From assembly GCF_008364625.2 (NCBI RefSeq), contig NZ_CP126604.1:4340001-4404000 (forward strand): a stretch of 64,000 nt of DNA, written 5' to 3'. Made by a program: the position numbers and the translations under genes. The notes beneath the pieces are model-generated. The model did not search any database and had not been told where the DNA came from. It saw nothing but the letters and a program-made list of their open reading frames with translations. Below are positions 17,536-28,863 of the stretch, in pieces (the first letter of the stretch is position 1; the number at the start of each line of letters is the position of its first letter). This DNA comes from Enterobacter dykesii. Lineage in GTDB: Bacteria > Pseudomonadota > Gammaproteobacteria > Enterobacterales > Enterobacteriaceae.

Positions 17536-18921
17536 TTATTCCTCCACTTTATGCGTGGTGGCGCGGCGACCCAGGCCAAAAAGCTTATATGCGGCCGTCA
17601 CAGCCGCCAGGAAGATCATCCCGACAAACAGCGACATGCGGGTATCTTCATTAAAGTACATGCCGATTAATACACAAATCAGGAACGCCATCGTCAAATA
17701 GTTCGCATAGGGGAACAGAATTGAGCGGAACGGATGGTTTTCGATCGCTTTTTTATGCGCATGGCGGAAACGTAGCTGGCTGATGAGGATAACGAACCAC
17801 GGCACCATGCCCGGCAGTACGCTGGCGCTGTAGACGTAAACGAATACGCGCTGCGGGTTAGGAATGATGTAATTCAGGCAAGAGCCAATCAGCAGGATTA
17901 CAATGGAGACAGCCACACCCGCCACCGGTACGCCGGCACGTGAGACTTTACTCATCGCCGCAGGCAGCTGGTTATTCTTCGAAAGCGCATAGAGCATACG
18001 CCCGCAGCTGTACATCCCGCTGTTACAGCCTGACAGCGCTGCCGTCAGGACCACAAAGTTGATGATACCCGCCGCCGCCGTGATACCAATTTTGGCAAAG
18101 GTTAATACAAACGGGCTACCCGTCGTGCCAATTTCGTTCCACGGGAAGATGGTCACGATGACGAAGATCGCGCCCACATAGAAAATCAGGATGCGCCACA
18201 GCACTTTGCCCACCGCGCTACGCAGCGTGACCTGCGGGTTTTTCGCTTCACCGGCGGTAATACCGATCAGCTCCACGCCCTGATACGAGGCCACAACGAT
18301 ACACAGCGCCGTCAGGAAGCCCTTCCAGCCGCCGGCAAAGAAGCCGCCGTTTTCGGTCAGGTTGCCAAAGCCGATAGCGTGCCCACCGTTGCCAAAGCCG
18401 AAGAAAATCACGCCCAGGCCGACGACAATCATCACGATGATCGTGGTGACTTTGATCATTGCGAACCAGAACTCAATTTCACCGTAAAGGCGCACGGCTG
18501 CCAGGTTTGCCAGCGCCACCAGCCCCACGGCAATGAGCGCGGGTATCCACTGGACCATGTCCGGGAACCAGAACTGGACGTAGACCCCTATCGCGGTGAT
18601 CTCTGAGATGCCCACCGCCATCCACATAAACCAGTATGACCAGGCCGTCAGGTAGCCGAAGAACGGGCTCATATAGCGATGCGCGTAAACGGCGAAAGAG
18701 CCGGTTACCGGCTCCAGGAAGAGCATTTCGCCCATGGAACGCATAATGAAGAAAACAAACAGCCCGGCGATAATATACGCCAGTAATACGGAAGGGCCTG
18801 CCCATTTGAGCGTGCTTGCGGAGCCCATAAACAGGCCCACGCCGATAGTGCCGCCCAGCGCTATCAGTTCAATATGACGAGCTTCCAGCCCACGCTGTAG
18901 CTCCGGTTGTTTCTCTGCCAT
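17536..18921 (-). CDS. thrP: ThrP (YifK), APC-family threonine/serine permease
   Basis: 461 residues, about 12 membrane helices, amino acid-polyamine-organocation superfamily. The unwound helix 1 motif [12 protein letters not shown] is at residues 23-34; [10 protein letters not shown] and the [20 protein letters not shown] segment are typical of the AroP/LysP/YifK branch. E. coli and Salmonella YifK are known as threonine/serine importers, controlled by Lrp and the sRNA GcvB. It stands between wecG and the tRNA operon as in E. coli, with its own promoter expected in 18922-19118. Confidence 0.96.
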   Translation of the reverse strand: MAEKQPELQRGLEARHIELIALGGTIGVGLFMGSASTLKWAGPSVLLAYIIAGLFVFFIMRSMGEMLFLEPVTGSFAVYAHRYMSPFFGYLTAWSYWFMWMAVGISEITAIGVYVQFWFPDMVQWIPALIAVGLVALANLAAVRLYGEIEFWFAMIKVTTIIVMIVVGLGVIFFGFGNGGHAIGFGNLTENGGFFAGGWKGFLTALCIVVASYQGVELIGITAGEAKNPQVTLRSAVGKVLWRILIFYVGAIFVIVTIFPWNEIGTTGSPFVLTFAKIGITAAAGIINFVVLTAALSGCNSGMYSCGRMLYALSKNNQLPAAMSKVSRAGVPVAGVAVSIVILLIGSCLNYIIPNPQRVFVYVYSASVLPGMVPWFVILISQLRFRHAHKKAIENHPFRSILFPYANYLTMAFLICVLIGMYFNEDTRMSLFVGMIFLAAVTAAYKLFGLGRRATTHKVEE

Positions 18922-19118
18922 AGATCCTCGATTGTGTTTGCTGTTTCCCGGCTTAATACCGGGTATTGTTTTTTAGGGGTACTAAAATACGGAGCGAATG
19001 GTTTCCTAAAATCTGCCAAATGGCAAACGATGCATTAAAAAAATGAATGCATTGCACAGATTATCAGCAGTTTTGCAGGCGAGTTGCAGCGCGAATAGCA
19101 TATCGCGCTACATTTTGA

Positions 19119-19859
19119 TTACATTTTCCCGGTGTAATGCCAGGCGAGGTAGCGAAGCAGACGGATCTGTCGTTTAATGCGCGTCGGTTGCGATAGCAGG
19201 CGGTACAGCCACTCCAGCCCCAAATTTTGCCAGACCTTAGGCGCACGCTTAACGTGGCCGGTAAAGACGTCGTACGTGCCGCCGACGCCCATGTAGAGGG
19301 CATCAGGACAGACCAGACGGCAGTCGCGCATCAGGATCTCCTGGCGCGGGGAGCCCATCGCCACGGTGACAATTTTCGCCCCGCTGTCACGAACGCGCTC
19401 AAACAGAGCCTGTCGATCTTCCGGTTTGAAGTAACCATCCTGGCTGCCGACAATATTAACATTCCATTGACGACGCAGTTTCTCCTCCGTCTGGGCCAGT
19501 ATCTCCGGCTTTCCGCCAATCAGGAACACGGGCATACCCTGCACACCGGCGCGGGCCATAAGCTGCTCCCAGAGATCGGCCCCCGCCACGCGGGATACAT
19601 TAGCGTCAGGATACTTTTTACGGATAGAGCGGACCACGCTGATCCCGTCCGCGTATTTAAATTCAGCCGCTTCAATCAGGCTTTTAACTTCCGCATTATC
19701 CTCAACCGCCAGCATTTTTTCCGCGTTGATGGCCACCAGCGTACCGGATTTCATCTTGCCGTCGGCGAACAGAAAGTCCAGCGCGTGCTGCATGTCACGC
19801 CAGCCAATAAGCTGCAGGCCACGTAGCGCATAGCGCGGTGCAGAAATTTTATCAGTCAT
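19119..19859 (-). CDS. wecG: WecG, UDP-ManNAcA transferase (ECA lipid II synthase)
   Basis: 246 residues, GT26 family. Adds N-acetylmannosaminuronic acid to GlcNAc-PP-undecaprenol, giving ECA lipid II. The GT26 signatures are visible: [38 protein letters not shown], and [14 protein letters not shown] with [16 protein letters not shown] near the C-terminus. Peripheral membrane protein. Last gene of the ECA operon, 12 bases after wzyE. A GC-rich hairpin (AGCGCGA/TCGCGCT, 19088-19109) lies just beyond its stop. Confidence 0.96.
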   Translation of the reverse strand: MTDKISAPRYALRGLQLIGWRDMQHALDFLFADGKMKSGTLVAINAEKMLAVEDNAEVKSLIEAAEFKYADGISVVRSIRKKYPDANVSRVAGADLWEQLMARAGVQGMPVFLIGGKPEILAQTEEKLRRQWNVNIVGSQDGYFKPEDRQALFERVRDSGAKIVTVAMGSPRQEILMRDCRLVCPDALYMGVGGTYDVFTGHVKRAPKVWQNLGLEWLYRLLSQPTRIKRQIRLLRYLAWHYTGKM

Positions 19860-19871
19860 TACTATCCTTAC

Positions 19872-21224
19872 TCAGACTTGCGACAGCGTTGTGCTGCCCT
19901 GCCGCTCGCGCTTGTGCACGAGCCCTGCGCTGTCAAACAGCCAGTACAACAGTTTGGCCAGCAACAGGCAGAGGCCGAAAACAACCATGAAGAACACCAC
20001 GCGCGACACGAACGAGTCCAGCCCTTCGCGCGCCAGAACGATCATATTGAAAATGGCACCAAAGCAGAAACTGTGCAAAATGGCGGCTTTATAGCGGTTG
20101 GTCTCTTCGTTGCCACGCAGGTAAAGCCAGTCGAACCACTTGATAATCAGCCCTACGGCAACCGCCCCGGGGAGAATGAACCACGCGCCCCCCATCACCA
20201 CCAGGGAACCAATCAGCGTCGGCGAGATTGCCAGACCGGAATGGTTGTTCAGCACTTCCCAGGTAAAGTAATTTGCCGTGTTAAGCACCACGCCGGGCCG
20301 GTCCGGCCATAGCCAGGAAGGGATAAAGACGTAGAAGTCACGAACAATCGGCGCCAGTCCCTGGAAATCAATCTTGTCGTAGTTTTGCAGCAGCAACGCC
20401 AGGTTTTCCCACGGCGAGAAAGTATCGCGCGTCAGGTAGAGGAATGTGTAAAACGCCTCATCGCCCGTCACGTTCATCCCGTAGCGCTTCAGCGCCAGCC
20501 AGAACATCCCAACAATGCCAAACACGCCTGCCGCAACCAGCATCCACAGCGAGATCCAGCCGCGGATGATGCCGATAAACAGGAAGATGGCGAAGGCGAT
20601 GATAATGTTCGCGCGCGTGCCGCCCACAATCATGTAGGTCAGAATGCCAAACGCGACGGTACTGACCAGGAAAAACAGCCACGCTTTGCTGTCCTGGCGC
20701 AGGAAAAAGACCACCAGCATCGCCGGGATGAAGAAGTAGAAGAAACGCTTAAGCGCCACGCCCGAGACTTCGGCCGAAAAAATCTGGCTGTAGGAGTGGA
20801 GCTTAAACAGCAGAAAGCCGTTATGCATGAAGAAGATACCGACGCTGACCAGGGCAATGGTCATCAGCATCACCCACGTCAGGTGGGTTTCCACCCGATT
20901 CATAGTAAAAAGCGGCCGACGCGGGACAGCAGCCTGCGCTGAACGCAGACGCGTTTTATAGGTGACGTAGTAGACCGCATAGAAGCAGGTTGCCGCCAGA
21001 AGCGCCTGGAGCAGGATTTCCGGCGGCGCGACGCTCACGTCAAAACGGAAGACCAGAATGCTGGTGAGCGGGAAGCCGAAAAAGAACGTCAGCAGAAACA
21101 ATAACGAGAAGAAGACGTTAAAGTTGAAGCGCACCCGACGGAATTCAAACCAGGTGAGCGTGGCGATAAACAGGGCGCTCAGAAGCCAGACAACCAGTAA
21201 GCCGCTGAATTGCAACTGACTCAT
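19872..21224 (-). CDS. wzyE: WzyE, ECA polymerase
   Basis: 450 residues, about 11-12 membrane helices. Polymerises ECA trisaccharide repeats on undecaprenyl-PP at the periplasmic face, with chain length set by WzzE. Typical segments are [19 protein letters not shown] at the N-terminus and [19 protein letters not shown] in a large periplasmic loop. The ATG at 21224 (MSQLQFSGL) is used because GGAG lies ahead of it and it overlaps the wecF stop by 4 bases; the frame is open 13 codons further upstream. Confidence 0.96.
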   Translation of the reverse strand: MSQLQFSGLLVVWLLSALFIATLTWFEFRRVRFNFNVFFSLLFLLTFFFGFPLTSILVFRFDVSVAPPEILLQALLAATCFYAVYYVTYKTRLRSAQAAVPRRPLFTMNRVETHLTWVMLMTIALVSVGIFFMHNGFLLFKLHSYSQIFSAEVSGVALKRFFYFFIPAMLVVFFLRQDSKAWLFFLVSTVAFGILTYMIVGGTRANIIIAFAIFLFIGIIRGWISLWMLVAAGVFGIVGMFWLALKRYGMNVTGDEAFYTFLYLTRDTFSPWENLALLLQNYDKIDFQGLAPIVRDFYVFIPSWLWPDRPGVVLNTANYFTWEVLNNHSGLAISPTLIGSLVVMGGAWFILPGAVAVGLIIKWFDWLYLRGNEETNRYKAAILHSFCFGAIFNMIVLAREGLDSFVSRVVFFMVVFGLCLLLAKLLYWLFDSAGLVHKRERQGSTTLSQV

Positions 21225-22300
21225 GCTTTGTCTCCTGAAGCGATACGCAGCGCGCGGTGCCACGGCGTGAGGTAATTCGGGCTGAAAAAATCGATGCTAT
21301 TTTTATCCACCAACGTGAGCTGGCGTTGGGCTTCCCGTACCACCTCAACATTCAGCGTGTCTGAGGTAAACAGCACCGGAATATGCTGCTCGGCCATGTC
21401 CTGCCAGAACGGGTTGTCGCGGTTGAGCACGCACGGTACACCCGCCTGAATCAGCAGACACAGCGTGCCGATTCCCTGCTGTCGGGCAAAGATGAAATAG
21501 CCAAGATCGCATTTTCTCAGCAGCGCAAGATAGTCATCAAATTCCAACTTATTGCTGAGAATGTGCAGATTTTCTGCACTAAATAGCGCAAGTCCCTGCT
21601 GGCGAACCTCAGCAATATAGGCGTCGTTGTTGGCGGGATAGCCCATCGGCACCACCACGTTCACCGTGTCGCCAAACTGCTGATGCACAGCCCTGAGCGC
21701 CGCGACGTGTTCGTTACTGCGATCGCCGGAATTCCCCACCAGGATCGTCAGCTTGCCTTCACGCACCGCGTCATTCGCCATGGCGTTCAGGGCCGGATCC
21801 ATGCGGGTTGGGAAATAGAGCAGTTCTCCGCGCACGTTTGGGTGCTGTTTAGCAAAATAGTTGAGATCGCCTCGGGTGGCAAACACACAGCCCACGCGCC
21901 CCTGCGCCATGCGGCGCAGCGGATAGAAAAGACGGAATTTCCAGCCGCGGGTGACTTCATAGAGATCGGCTCCCCAGATATGCCAGCTGCACTGGGAGGG
22001 TTTAATCCCCCCGCTAAGCAGTGCCAGCCACAGGCCGGTATTGAACTGCCCGTGGAAAAAGAAACGTTGCTTACGATCCGCTTTGGCTCTGGCAACGACC
22101 GCCTTCGCCAGCGCGGCCTTATCCGGCCAGAAGCGAATCGTCAGCGCCGGAAACGCCTCGCTCAGGCCCTTATCCTGACCTGCAACCATAAACTCACGCG
22201 CATCAGGATTACCCGATGCCAGCTCGTCGTTGAAGAACCGCAAAACGGTCTGGTTATGGTGTGGGATATCCGATCCCAGGATGTGAATCAGTGCAGTCAT
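21221..22300 (-). CDS. wecF: WecF, Fuc4NAc transferase (ECA lipid III synthase)
   Basis: 359 residues, GT56 family. Transfers 4-acetamido-4,6-dideoxygalactose from its dTDP donor to ECA lipid II, giving lipid III. Starts [22 protein letters not shown]; the conserved [29 protein letters not shown] block near residue 275 resembles the donor site of GT-B enzymes. Overlaps wzxE and wzyE by 4 bases each. Confidence 0.96.
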   Translation of the reverse strand: MTALIHILGSDIPHHNQTVLRFFNDELASGNPDAREFMVAGQDKGLSEAFPALTIRFWPDKAALAKAVVARAKADRKQRFFFHGQFNTGLWLALLSGGIKPSQCSWHIWGADLYEVTRGWKFRLFYPLRRMAQGRVGCVFATRGDLNYFAKQHPNVRGELLYFPTRMDPALNAMANDAVREGKLTILVGNSGDRSNEHVAALRAVHQQFGDTVNVVVPMGYPANNDAYIAEVRQQGLALFSAENLHILSNKLEFDDYLALLRKCDLGYFIFARQQGIGTLCLLIQAGVPCVLNRDNPFWQDMAEQHIPVLFTSDTLNVEVVREAQRQLTLVDKNSIDFFSPNYLTPWHRALRIASGDKA

Positions 22301-23547
22301 GCGCGTTTACGCCACAATAAAAATACGCCGCAACAGGCGGCGAAATAAACGATATAGGTTGCCATGTAGGCCTGAGCCGCACCCAGCGCACCGTGCGCGG
22401 GTATCAACCAGTGTGAAAATGCTGTCAGTAACGCAAACTGGCTAATTTCCGCCAGGATATACAGCCGCAGGGACGCTTTTGCGATCACCAGATAGCCGAA
22501 AACGTAAGCACCCACTTTCAGCACATCACCCACCAGTTGCCAGGCAAAGAGATCGCGCATGGCGGTGAACTTCGCCGAGAACAACAGCCAGATGGCGACA
22601 TCGCGCAGTAACCAGACGGTAAAGCTGGCCGCCGCGACGGCCGGCAGCACAAAGCGCAGCGATCGGAAAATCTCACGGGTAATATCCTGTCTGGACGTCA
22701 GACGCGATAAGGTTGGCAGCAGGTAAACGCTAAAGGAAGCCGTAATAAACTGGAGATAAGCGTCGGAAATACTGCTTACGCCCTGCCAGATCCCCACTTC
22801 ATCCCAGCTATAATGCGCCGCCAGCAGGTTTCGCATCATCACGTAGGCTACCGGCAGCGTGACGGAGGTGATGAGCGCCATCAGGGTAAATTTGCCCAGC
22901 TGGCTGGCAAGCATCGTGTCCCATTGCGGTTTCAGGTAGCTCAAAGGGATGACGCCCCGACGCATCAGCATCAATGCCGCAGGCATAACCACCAGCGCCG
23001 GGACCAGCGCAAGCCCAAGCAGTGCGCCTTCATAGCCGCCCAGGCGATAGCAGAAGTAATAGGCAATCACGCCGATGACGCTACCCAGGATTAAGGCAAG
23101 CGCGTTCCCGGCGGCATCACGAAAACCTTTCATCAGCGCCAGCAGCAGGTTTGCCCAGGCAATGCCCATCTGAACCAACGCGACCAGACGCACCAGCCCC
23201 TGATAATGGGTGTACCCGAACAATCCCTGGCTGATGGGCGCCGCTGCCAGCAGAAAGACAATCGCCATCAGGGTCGAAAAACCCGTGACCATCGCCGAAG
23301 AGGTGCCCACCACCCTGCGCAGCTGAGCCGCATCATCGTGATACTGCGCAACGTATTTGGTAACGCCGTTGAAGATACCGGCACCGGCCAGCACGCCAAG
23401 GACGGTAACGAGCTGGCGGAAATTACCCGCCAGCCCCACGCCTGAGGGGCCAAAAGAGACGGCCAGCAGCTTGACGACCAGCAGCCCGGCGCCAATTTTT
23501 ACAAGCGTGGACGCGGCGGTCCACACCGATGCTTTTGCCAGAGACAT
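22297..23547 (-). CDS. wzxE: WzxE, ECA lipid III flippase
   Basis: 416 residues, 12 predicted membrane helices, MOP (PST) superfamily. Flips undecaprenyl-PP-linked ECA trisaccharide across the inner membrane. Starts [29 protein letters not shown]. The stop codon of wzxE overlaps the start of wecF, and one base separates its start from the wecE stop. Confidence 0.96.
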   Translation of the reverse strand: MSLAKASVWTAASTLVKIGAGLLVVKLLAVSFGPSGVGLAGNFRQLVTVLGVLAGAGIFNGVTKYVAQYHDDAAQLRRVVGTSSAMVTGFSTLMAIVFLLAAAPISQGLFGYTHYQGLVRLVALVQMGIAWANLLLALMKGFRDAAGNALALILGSVIGVIAYYFCYRLGGYEGALLGLALVPALVVMPAALMLMRRGVIPLSYLKPQWDTMLASQLGKFTLMALITSVTLPVAYVMMRNLLAAHYSWDEVGIWQGVSSISDAYLQFITASFSVYLLPTLSRLTSRQDITREIFRSLRFVLPAVAAASFTVWLLRDVAIWLLFSAKFTAMRDLFAWQLVGDVLKVGAYVFGYLVIAKASLRLYILAEISQFALLTAFSHWLIPAHGALGAAQAYMATYIVYFAACCGVFLLWRKRA

Positions 23548-23548
23548 A

Positions 23549-24679
23549 TCAGCCGAAATAACTCAGAAGGGTATTAATCACCGTACGCTGGTTAACAGGC
23601 GCGAGGTTGTAGAACAGTGGCAGGCGAAGCAAACGCTCACTTTCTTTCGTGGTGTAACGATCTTCACCCGCGAACGTGCCAAACGCTTCGCCGGCCGGGC
23701 TGGAGTGCAGCGGGATATAGTGGAACACCGCCATAATTTCGGCCTCTTTCAGCCAGGCGATAAGCGCGCTGCGATCGTCGTTATCGCGCAGCTTGATGTA
23801 GAACATATGCGCGTTGTGGACGCAATCCGCCGGGATGGTCGGCAGCTCAATACGCCCGGCTTTGGCCAGCGGCTCAAGCGCATCGTAATACGTTTGCCAC
23901 AGGGAAAGACGCTGAAGGTTGATACGTTCCGCCGCTTCCAGCTGCGCCCACAGGTACGCCGCCTGCAGATCCGCCATCAGGTAGCTGGAGCCGATGTCGC
24001 GCCAGGTGTATTTGTCTACCTGACCCCGGAAGAACTGGCTGCGGTTGGTGCCTTTTTCGCGGATCACTTCCGCACGCTCCACGAGAGCCCGGTCGTTAAT
24101 CAGCGTCGCGCCACCTTCTCCGCCCGCCGTGTAGTTTTTGGTTTCGTGGAAGCTAAAGCAGCCGATGTGGCCAATAGTGCCCAGCGCGCGTCCCTTGTAG
24201 GTGGACATCACGCCCTGCGCGGCATCTTCCACCACGAACAGATTATGTTTTTTGGCGATGGCCATGATGGTGTCCATTTCACAGGCCACGCCCGCGTAGT
24301 GAACCGGCACGATCGCGCGCGTTTTGTCAGTGATCGCCGCTTCAATCAGCGTCTCATCAATGTTCATGGTATCCGGGCGGATATCCACAAAGACGATTTT
24401 CGCTCCGCGCAGGACAAAGGCGTTCGCCGTGGAAACGAAGGTATAGCTCGGCATAATCACTTCATCACCGGGCTGGATATCCAGCAACAGTGCCGCCATT
24501 TCCAGCGATGCCGTACAGGACGGGGTCAGCAGCACTTTGGCGCTGCGAAAACGCTGTTCCATCCACTGCTGACAGCGACGGGTAAAACCGCCGTCACCAC
24601 AGAGTTTGCCGCTGCCCATGGCAGACTGCATATAGTCGAGTTCAGTTCCGACAACGGGTGGTGCGTTAAATGGAATCAT
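23549..24679 (-). CDS. wecE: WecE, dTDP-4-oxo-6-deoxyglucose transaminase
   Basis: 376 residues, DegT/DnrJ/EryC1 aminotransferase family. Makes dTDP-4-amino-4,6-dideoxygalactose (dTDP-Fuc4N) using PLP; the Schiff-base Lys lies in SFHETKNYTAGGEGG near residue 181. Starts MIPFNAPPVVGTELDYMQSAM. The ATG at 24679 is chosen over an 18-codon upstream extension because the extension overlaps wecD and the family begins here. Its substrate is normally made by RffH and RffG, which are not in this operon. Confidence 0.97.
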   Translation of the reverse strand: MIPFNAPPVVGTELDYMQSAMGSGKLCGDGGFTRRCQQWMEQRFRSAKVLLTPSCTASLEMAALLLDIQPGDEVIMPSYTFVSTANAFVLRGAKIVFVDIRPDTMNIDETLIEAAITDKTRAIVPVHYAGVACEMDTIMAIAKKHNLFVVEDAAQGVMSTYKGRALGTIGHIGCFSFHETKNYTAGGEGGATLINDRALVERAEVIREKGTNRSQFFRGQVDKYTWRDIGSSYLMADLQAAYLWAQLEAAERINLQRLSLWQTYYDALEPLAKAGRIELPTIPADCVHNAHMFYIKLRDNDDRSALIAWLKEAEIMAVFHYIPLHSSPAGEAFGTFAGEDRYTTKESERLLRLPLFYNLAPVNQRTVINTLLSYFG

Positions 24680-24683
24680 CTTG

Positions 24684-25361
24684 TCACCTGTATAACCAGT
24701 AGGCGGTGGCGTCGATGTTGGCACCACTCGCAATATAACGTTTAAGCGCGGCGGTGTTGCCCAGTTGGGTCGCGACCCGCAGCGTCACAAGCTGTTGCTG
24801 CTGAGCCCAGTGCAGCGCCGCCTGCATGAGTTTTTCACCCATGCCGCGCCCGGCTAATAAGCCGATACGCGCCTCGCGCTCGTTGAGCTTACGCAGCGAG
24901 ACGAACCCCTGGATTTGACCGTCCCCTGCACGGAAAACCAGGCAGACGTGGTCAAATGTGCCTTTGACCGCATTCTCTATCCACTGGGCATAGAAACGTC
25001 CGCTATCGTCAGGTGCATACCAGGGAGCACGAAAGCGGCTCTGTGCAAATGCCTGGGCCGCCATCTGACGCAGCACGGGGATGTCCTGTTCGTTTGCAAT
25101 TTCCGCGCCGGATGCATCGTGCCGGGTAAGGGTAATGGAAAGGTCTACCTCACCTTCAACCAGCTGAAAGCCGTGTTGCTGGAGCGCGTCAAGCTGATCG
25201 GCACGCTCCGCCGGGATCTTAGCCTGCACCCGTTGCCAGGCGATAAAATCCGGTTCAGCCAGCGCCGGCGCGTCATCGCGCAGACGCACGATGGCCGACG
25301 GCAGGCCGAAAAAGGCACTCTCCCACTGCAGGGACTCGAGTACCCCATTCAGGCTGTTCAA
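24684..25361 (-). CDS. wecD: WecD, dTDP-Fuc4N acetyltransferase
   Basis: 225 residues, GNAT fold. Acetylates dTDP-4-amino-4,6-dideoxygalactose with acetyl-CoA. The acetyl-CoA loop is [21 protein letters not shown] near residues 170-190. The N-terminal third is more diverged from E. coli than most genes here. The ATG overlaps the wecC stop by 4 bases, the position where rffG and rffH would normally intervene. Confidence 0.93.
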   Translation of the reverse strand: MNSLNGVLESLQWESAFFGLPSAIVRLRDDAPALAEPDFIAWQRVQAKIPAERADQLDALQQHGFQLVEGEVDLSITLTRHDASGAEIANEQDIPVLRQMAAQAFAQSRFRAPWYAPDDSGRFYAQWIENAVKGTFDHVCLVFRAGDGQIQGFVSLRKLNEREARIGLLAGRGMGEKLMQAALHWAQQQQLVTLRVATQLGNTAALKRYIASGANIDATAYWLYR

Positions 25362-26620
25362 CGCCAGACACCTTTGGTATCAACAATATACTGCTGACGA
25401 ACGGCATCGCCGGACGTCGCTTTAAACTCTTTATGATCCACCAGCAGCACCAGCACGTCCGCCGTCGCCAGCGCGTCGTCCAGCGCCGTCAATGTGCAGT
25501 GTCCCGCCAGTTTTGCCGGTAATTCATGGATATTCGGCTCAACCACCAGCGTTTCACCCTTGTGCCATTCGGCAATCATCTCGGCAATTTCCATCGCCGG
25601 GCTTTCACGCAGATCGTCAATATTGGGTTTGAATGCCAGACCAAAGCAGGCAATTTTCAGCTCGCTGGCGCGCTTGCCGCTCTCTGCCAGGCAATCCGCT
25701 ACCGTCGCTTTAACCTGGTTGAGCACCCAGTGAGGCTTGCTGTCGTTCACTTCACGCGCGGTGCGAATCAGACGCGCCTGAGCCGGATTTTGCGCCACGA
25801 TAAACCACGGATCGACGGCGATACAGTGTCCGCCCACGCCCGGGCCTGGCTGGAGAATGTTCACGCGCGGATGGCGATTCGCCAGGCTAATCAGCTCCCA
25901 GACGTTAATCCCCTGATCGGCGCAGATCAGCGACAGTTCGTTTGCAAAGGCGATATTGACGTCGCGGAAGCTGTTTTCCGTCAGCTTGCACATCTCGGCT
26001 GTGCGGGAGTTGGTCACCACGCATTCACCTTCGAGGAAAATCTTGTACAGCGCGCTGGCACGTTCGGAACAGACGGGCGTCATACCGCCAATGACGCGGT
26101 CGTTTTTAATCAGTTCGACCATAACCTGGCCCGGTAGCACGCGTTCCGGACAGTAGGCGACGTTAATATCCGCCTGCTCACCCGCCTGCTGCGGGAAGCT
26201 TAAATCAGGGCGCGCGTCGGCCAGCCAGTGTGCCATCTGCTCGGTAGCGCCGACCGGAGAGGTTGATTCCAGGATCACCAGCGCCCCTTTCTTCAGCAAA
26301 GGGGCTATGGATTTTGCCGCCGCCTCGACGAATGCCATGTCGGGCTCGTGGTCGCCTTTAAACGGGGTAGGGACGGCAATCAGGTAGGCATCCGCTTCAA
26401 CTGGCGTCGTGCTGGCACGCAGGAAGCCCCCCTCCACCGCCTCTTTCACCACGCGGTCAAGATCGGGCTCCACAATATGAATCTCGCCACGGTTAATGGT
26501 TTCTACCGCCCGTGCGTTGATATCCACACCGACAACCTGTTTCTGACGAGAGGCAAACGCGGCCGCAGTAGGCAAGCCAATGTAGCCAAGACCGATGACA
26601 GAGATGGTAGTAAAACTCAT
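25358..26620 (-). CDS. wecC: WecC, UDP-N-acetyl-D-mannosamine dehydrogenase
   Basis: 420 residues. Oxidises UDP-ManNAc to UDP-ManNAcA with two NAD+. The N-terminal Rossmann motif is [14 protein letters not shown] at residues 10-23; the catalytic Cys is in [13 protein letters not shown] near residue 265; the C-terminal domain carries [17 protein letters not shown]. Starts [13 protein letters not shown]. Overlaps wecB and wecD by 4 bases each. Confidence 0.97.
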   Translation of the reverse strand: MSFTTISVIGLGYIGLPTAAAFASRQKQVVGVDINARAVETINRGEIHIVEPDLDRVVKEAVEGGFLRASTTPVEADAYLIAVPTPFKGDHEPDMAFVEAAAKSIAPLLKKGALVILESTSPVGATEQMAHWLADARPDLSFPQQAGEQADINVAYCPERVLPGQVMVELIKNDRVIGGMTPVCSERASALYKIFLEGECVVTNSRTAEMCKLTENSFRDVNIAFANELSLICADQGINVWELISLANRHPRVNILQPGPGVGGHCIAVDPWFIVAQNPAQARLIRTAREVNDSKPHWVLNQVKATVADCLAESGKRASELKIACFGLAFKPNIDDLRESPAMEIAEMIAEWHKGETLVVEPNIHELPAKLAGHCTLTALDDALATADVLVLLVDHKEFKATSGDAVRQQYIVDTKGVWR

Positions 26621-27747
26621 AGCGATACCCGATTGTGTTTAAGTGCATGCAAAATACGGCCACAAGCCTGCCCGTCTCCATACGGATTATGGGCCCGGCT
26701 CATCGCCTGATACGCTTCATCGTCATGCAGCAGGCGCGTGACCTCTTCGACGATGAGCTGCGCGTTGGTGCCAACCAGACGCACCGTACCGGCTTTGACG
26801 GCTTCCGGACGTTCGGTCGTTTCACGCATCACCAGCACCGGTTTGCCGAGGGATGGTGCTTCTTCCTGAATGCCGCCGGAATCGGTGAGGATCAGCCAGG
26901 CGTGGTTCATCAGCCAGACAAACGGCATGTAGTCCTGAGGTTCAATCAGAAGGACATTTTCGACATGGCCCAGGATCCGGTTAACCGGCTCGCTGACGTT
27001 AGGGTTAAGGTGTACTGGATAGACAATTTGCACATCGTCGTTATGCGCGGCGATTTCAGCCAGCGCGTGACAGATTTGCTCAAAACCCCGGCCAAAGCTT
27101 TCGCGGCGGTGGCCAGTAACCAGAATGGTTTTTTTGCCGTTGTGGAGAAACGGATAGCGGGCAGCGAGCTCTTTCTTGAGATCGTCGTTTGCGAGGACGC
27201 GGTCACGTACCCAAATTAACGCATCGATGACCGTATTGCCGGTCACAAAGATTTTGTTATCGGCGATATTTTCACGCAGCAGGTTCTGACGCGAGTTTTC
27301 CGTTGGCGCAAAGTGGTACATCGCCAGATGGCCCGTTAACGTGCGGTTGGCCTCCTCCGGCCACGGCGAATAAAGATTGCCGGTACGCAGACCCGCCTCA
27401 ACATGCCCCACGGGAATTCGCTGGTAAAACGCGGCCAGGCTTGTCGCCACGGTAGTAGTGGTGTCACCGTGTACCAGCACGACGTCAGGCTTGAATGACT
27501 CCAGGATCGGCTTAAGCTCTTGCAGAATGCGACAGGTTATCTCCGTTAATCCTTGCCCCGGTTTCATAATATTAAGGTCATAATCCGGGACGATGGAGAA
27601 GAGCGTTAAAACCTGATCGAGCATCTCACGGTGCTGGGCAGTGACGCACACTTTCGCTTCAATATCGGGATCGCAGGCCAGCGCATGAACCAGAGGTGCC
27701 ATCTTAATGGCCTCCGGCCTGGTGCCAAATACGGTTAGTACTTTCAC
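26617..27747 (-). CDS. wecB: WecB, UDP-GlcNAc 2-epimerase
   Basis: 376 residues, non-hydrolysing epimerase. Converts UDP-GlcNAc to UDP-ManNAc. Starts [23 protein letters not shown]; conserved [17 protein letters not shown] and [22 protein letters not shown] segments are present. Overlaps the wecC start by 4 bases and lies 56 bases after wzzE. Confidence 0.97.
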   Translation of the reverse strand: MKVLTVFGTRPEAIKMAPLVHALACDPDIEAKVCVTAQHREMLDQVLTLFSIVPDYDLNIMKPGQGLTEITCRILQELKPILESFKPDVVLVHGDTTTTVATSLAAFYQRIPVGHVEAGLRTGNLYSPWPEEANRTLTGHLAMYHFAPTENSRQNLLRENIADNKIFVTGNTVIDALIWVRDRVLANDDLKKELAARYPFLHNGKKTILVTGHRRESFGRGFEQICHALAEIAAHNDDVQIVYPVHLNPNVSEPVNRILGHVENVLLIEPQDYMPFVWLMNHAWLILTDSGGIQEEAPSLGKPVLVMRETTERPEAVKAGTVRLVGTNAQLIVEEVTRLLHDDEAYQAMSRAHNPYGDGQACGRILHALKHNRVSL

Positions 27748-27803
27748 ATCGATTCTCTTCGATTAGGCGATGAAGGCCGCAGCCTTCATCGTAGACGGCG
27801 TTC

Positions 27804-28850
27804 TTAGTTTTTGCGACGACGCGTTAACGCCACGCCAGCGCCCGTCAGTGCGCCTACAATCCCCCACATAATCATCAGGAATGCACGACGCGGACTATCG
27901 CGTTTTACAGGTTCTTCAGGCGTTCGCAAATAACGATAGGTCTGAAAACGCGGGTCCAGGGACGGACCTACATTAAGCGTATTGAGCATCGCGCGATTTT
28001 GATCGTAATCGAGGTCAAAATCAGGCCCAACGGCTTTAAGGTTTTCCAGACGCGCCTGCAGCATAGGGCGACCAAGTAGGAACATTTCAGAGTCAGGCAG
28101 CTCATCGGCGGGCACGTCCGTCTCAGTACGGGAAATATTGTGCTGTTCCGCAATTTTCAGCGCCTGCTCAATGTTATGCACGCGGCGACCGAAAATGGTA
28201 TTCGCCACCTCTTCCTGACGTTTCACCTGGGCTTTCATCTGGATTGTACGAGCCGCCCAGGCACCTTTAAGCTCTTCGTTAAGATGGCTTGCGGCACGCT
28301 GGCTGGCAAACGCGACGTACTGACGCAGCAGGTTGTTGGCATCCGGCGCGGTTTCTGCAATCAGCTTGACGCTGTCATTCACGTTACGCAGCGCGTCGCC
28401 CGGCATAAACTGAATATTGTTAATCAGATCGTCCAGCAGGGCGGCGTCGGCTTTTGTATTATCAACCCGGCGCTGCTTGTAGTAATCCGTCTGGGACCAG
28501 AAATCGCGTCGGGTATCCCACGAAGCCAGCTGCATCACAAACTCTTTATAGGCTTCATCCATAACGGAAGCCTGGTCTGGCGTTGCAAGACTGGCTTTGA
28601 TATCCAGGTTACGCAGGAATTGCTGCTGGGAATAGTATCCCCCGAGCATGTTAACCGTTGGCTTGTCTGTAATTGCCGTGGCGCTCCACTCTTGTTTTGC
28701 AAAGAACGTATAGGCCAGCGCTAACAGTGCAAACCCCAGCGCGATCCCCGCAATCCAAAGTTTGCCTGCCCATAACACGCGAAACAAACCCCGAATATCC
28801 AGTTCATTCTCAGTTACCACTGATTTCGCTCCCGCCAACGGTTGAGTCAT
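27804..28850 (-). CDS. wzzE: WzzE, ECA chain-length regulator
   Basis: 348 residues, polysaccharide co-polymerase 1 family. Sets the modal length of ECA chains with WzyE. One helix near residues 30-50 (LWIAGIALGFALLALAYTFF), a long helical periplasmic domain, and a second helix near the C-terminus (AFLMIMWGIVGALTGAGVAL) after the Pro-rich EEPVKRDSPRR. Two consecutive ATGs (28853, 28850); the second has the better ribosome-site spacing and matches E. coli. Confidence 0.95.
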   Translation of the reverse strand: MTQPLAGAKSVVTENELDIRGLFRVLWAGKLWIAGIALGFALLALAYTFFAKQEWSATAITDKPTVNMLGGYYSQQQFLRNLDIKASLATPDQASVMDEAYKEFVMQLASWDTRRDFWSQTDYYKQRRVDNTKADAALLDDLINNIQFMPGDALRNVNDSVKLIAETAPDANNLLRQYVAFASQRAASHLNEELKGAWAARTIQMKAQVKRQEEVANTIFGRRVHNIEQALKIAEQHNISRTETDVPADELPDSEMFLLGRPMLQARLENLKAVGPDFDLDYDQNRAMLNTLNVGPSLDPRFQTYRYLRTPEEPVKRDSPRRAFLMIMWGIVGALTGAGVALTRRRKN

Positions 28851-28863
28851 CATAGTTCCGGTT

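Noticed and set aside
19088-19109. Hairpin AGCGCGA/TCGCGCT after wecG as a terminator
   Set aside because: No T run follows on the minus strand, so it is mentioned under wecG but not called as a terminator.
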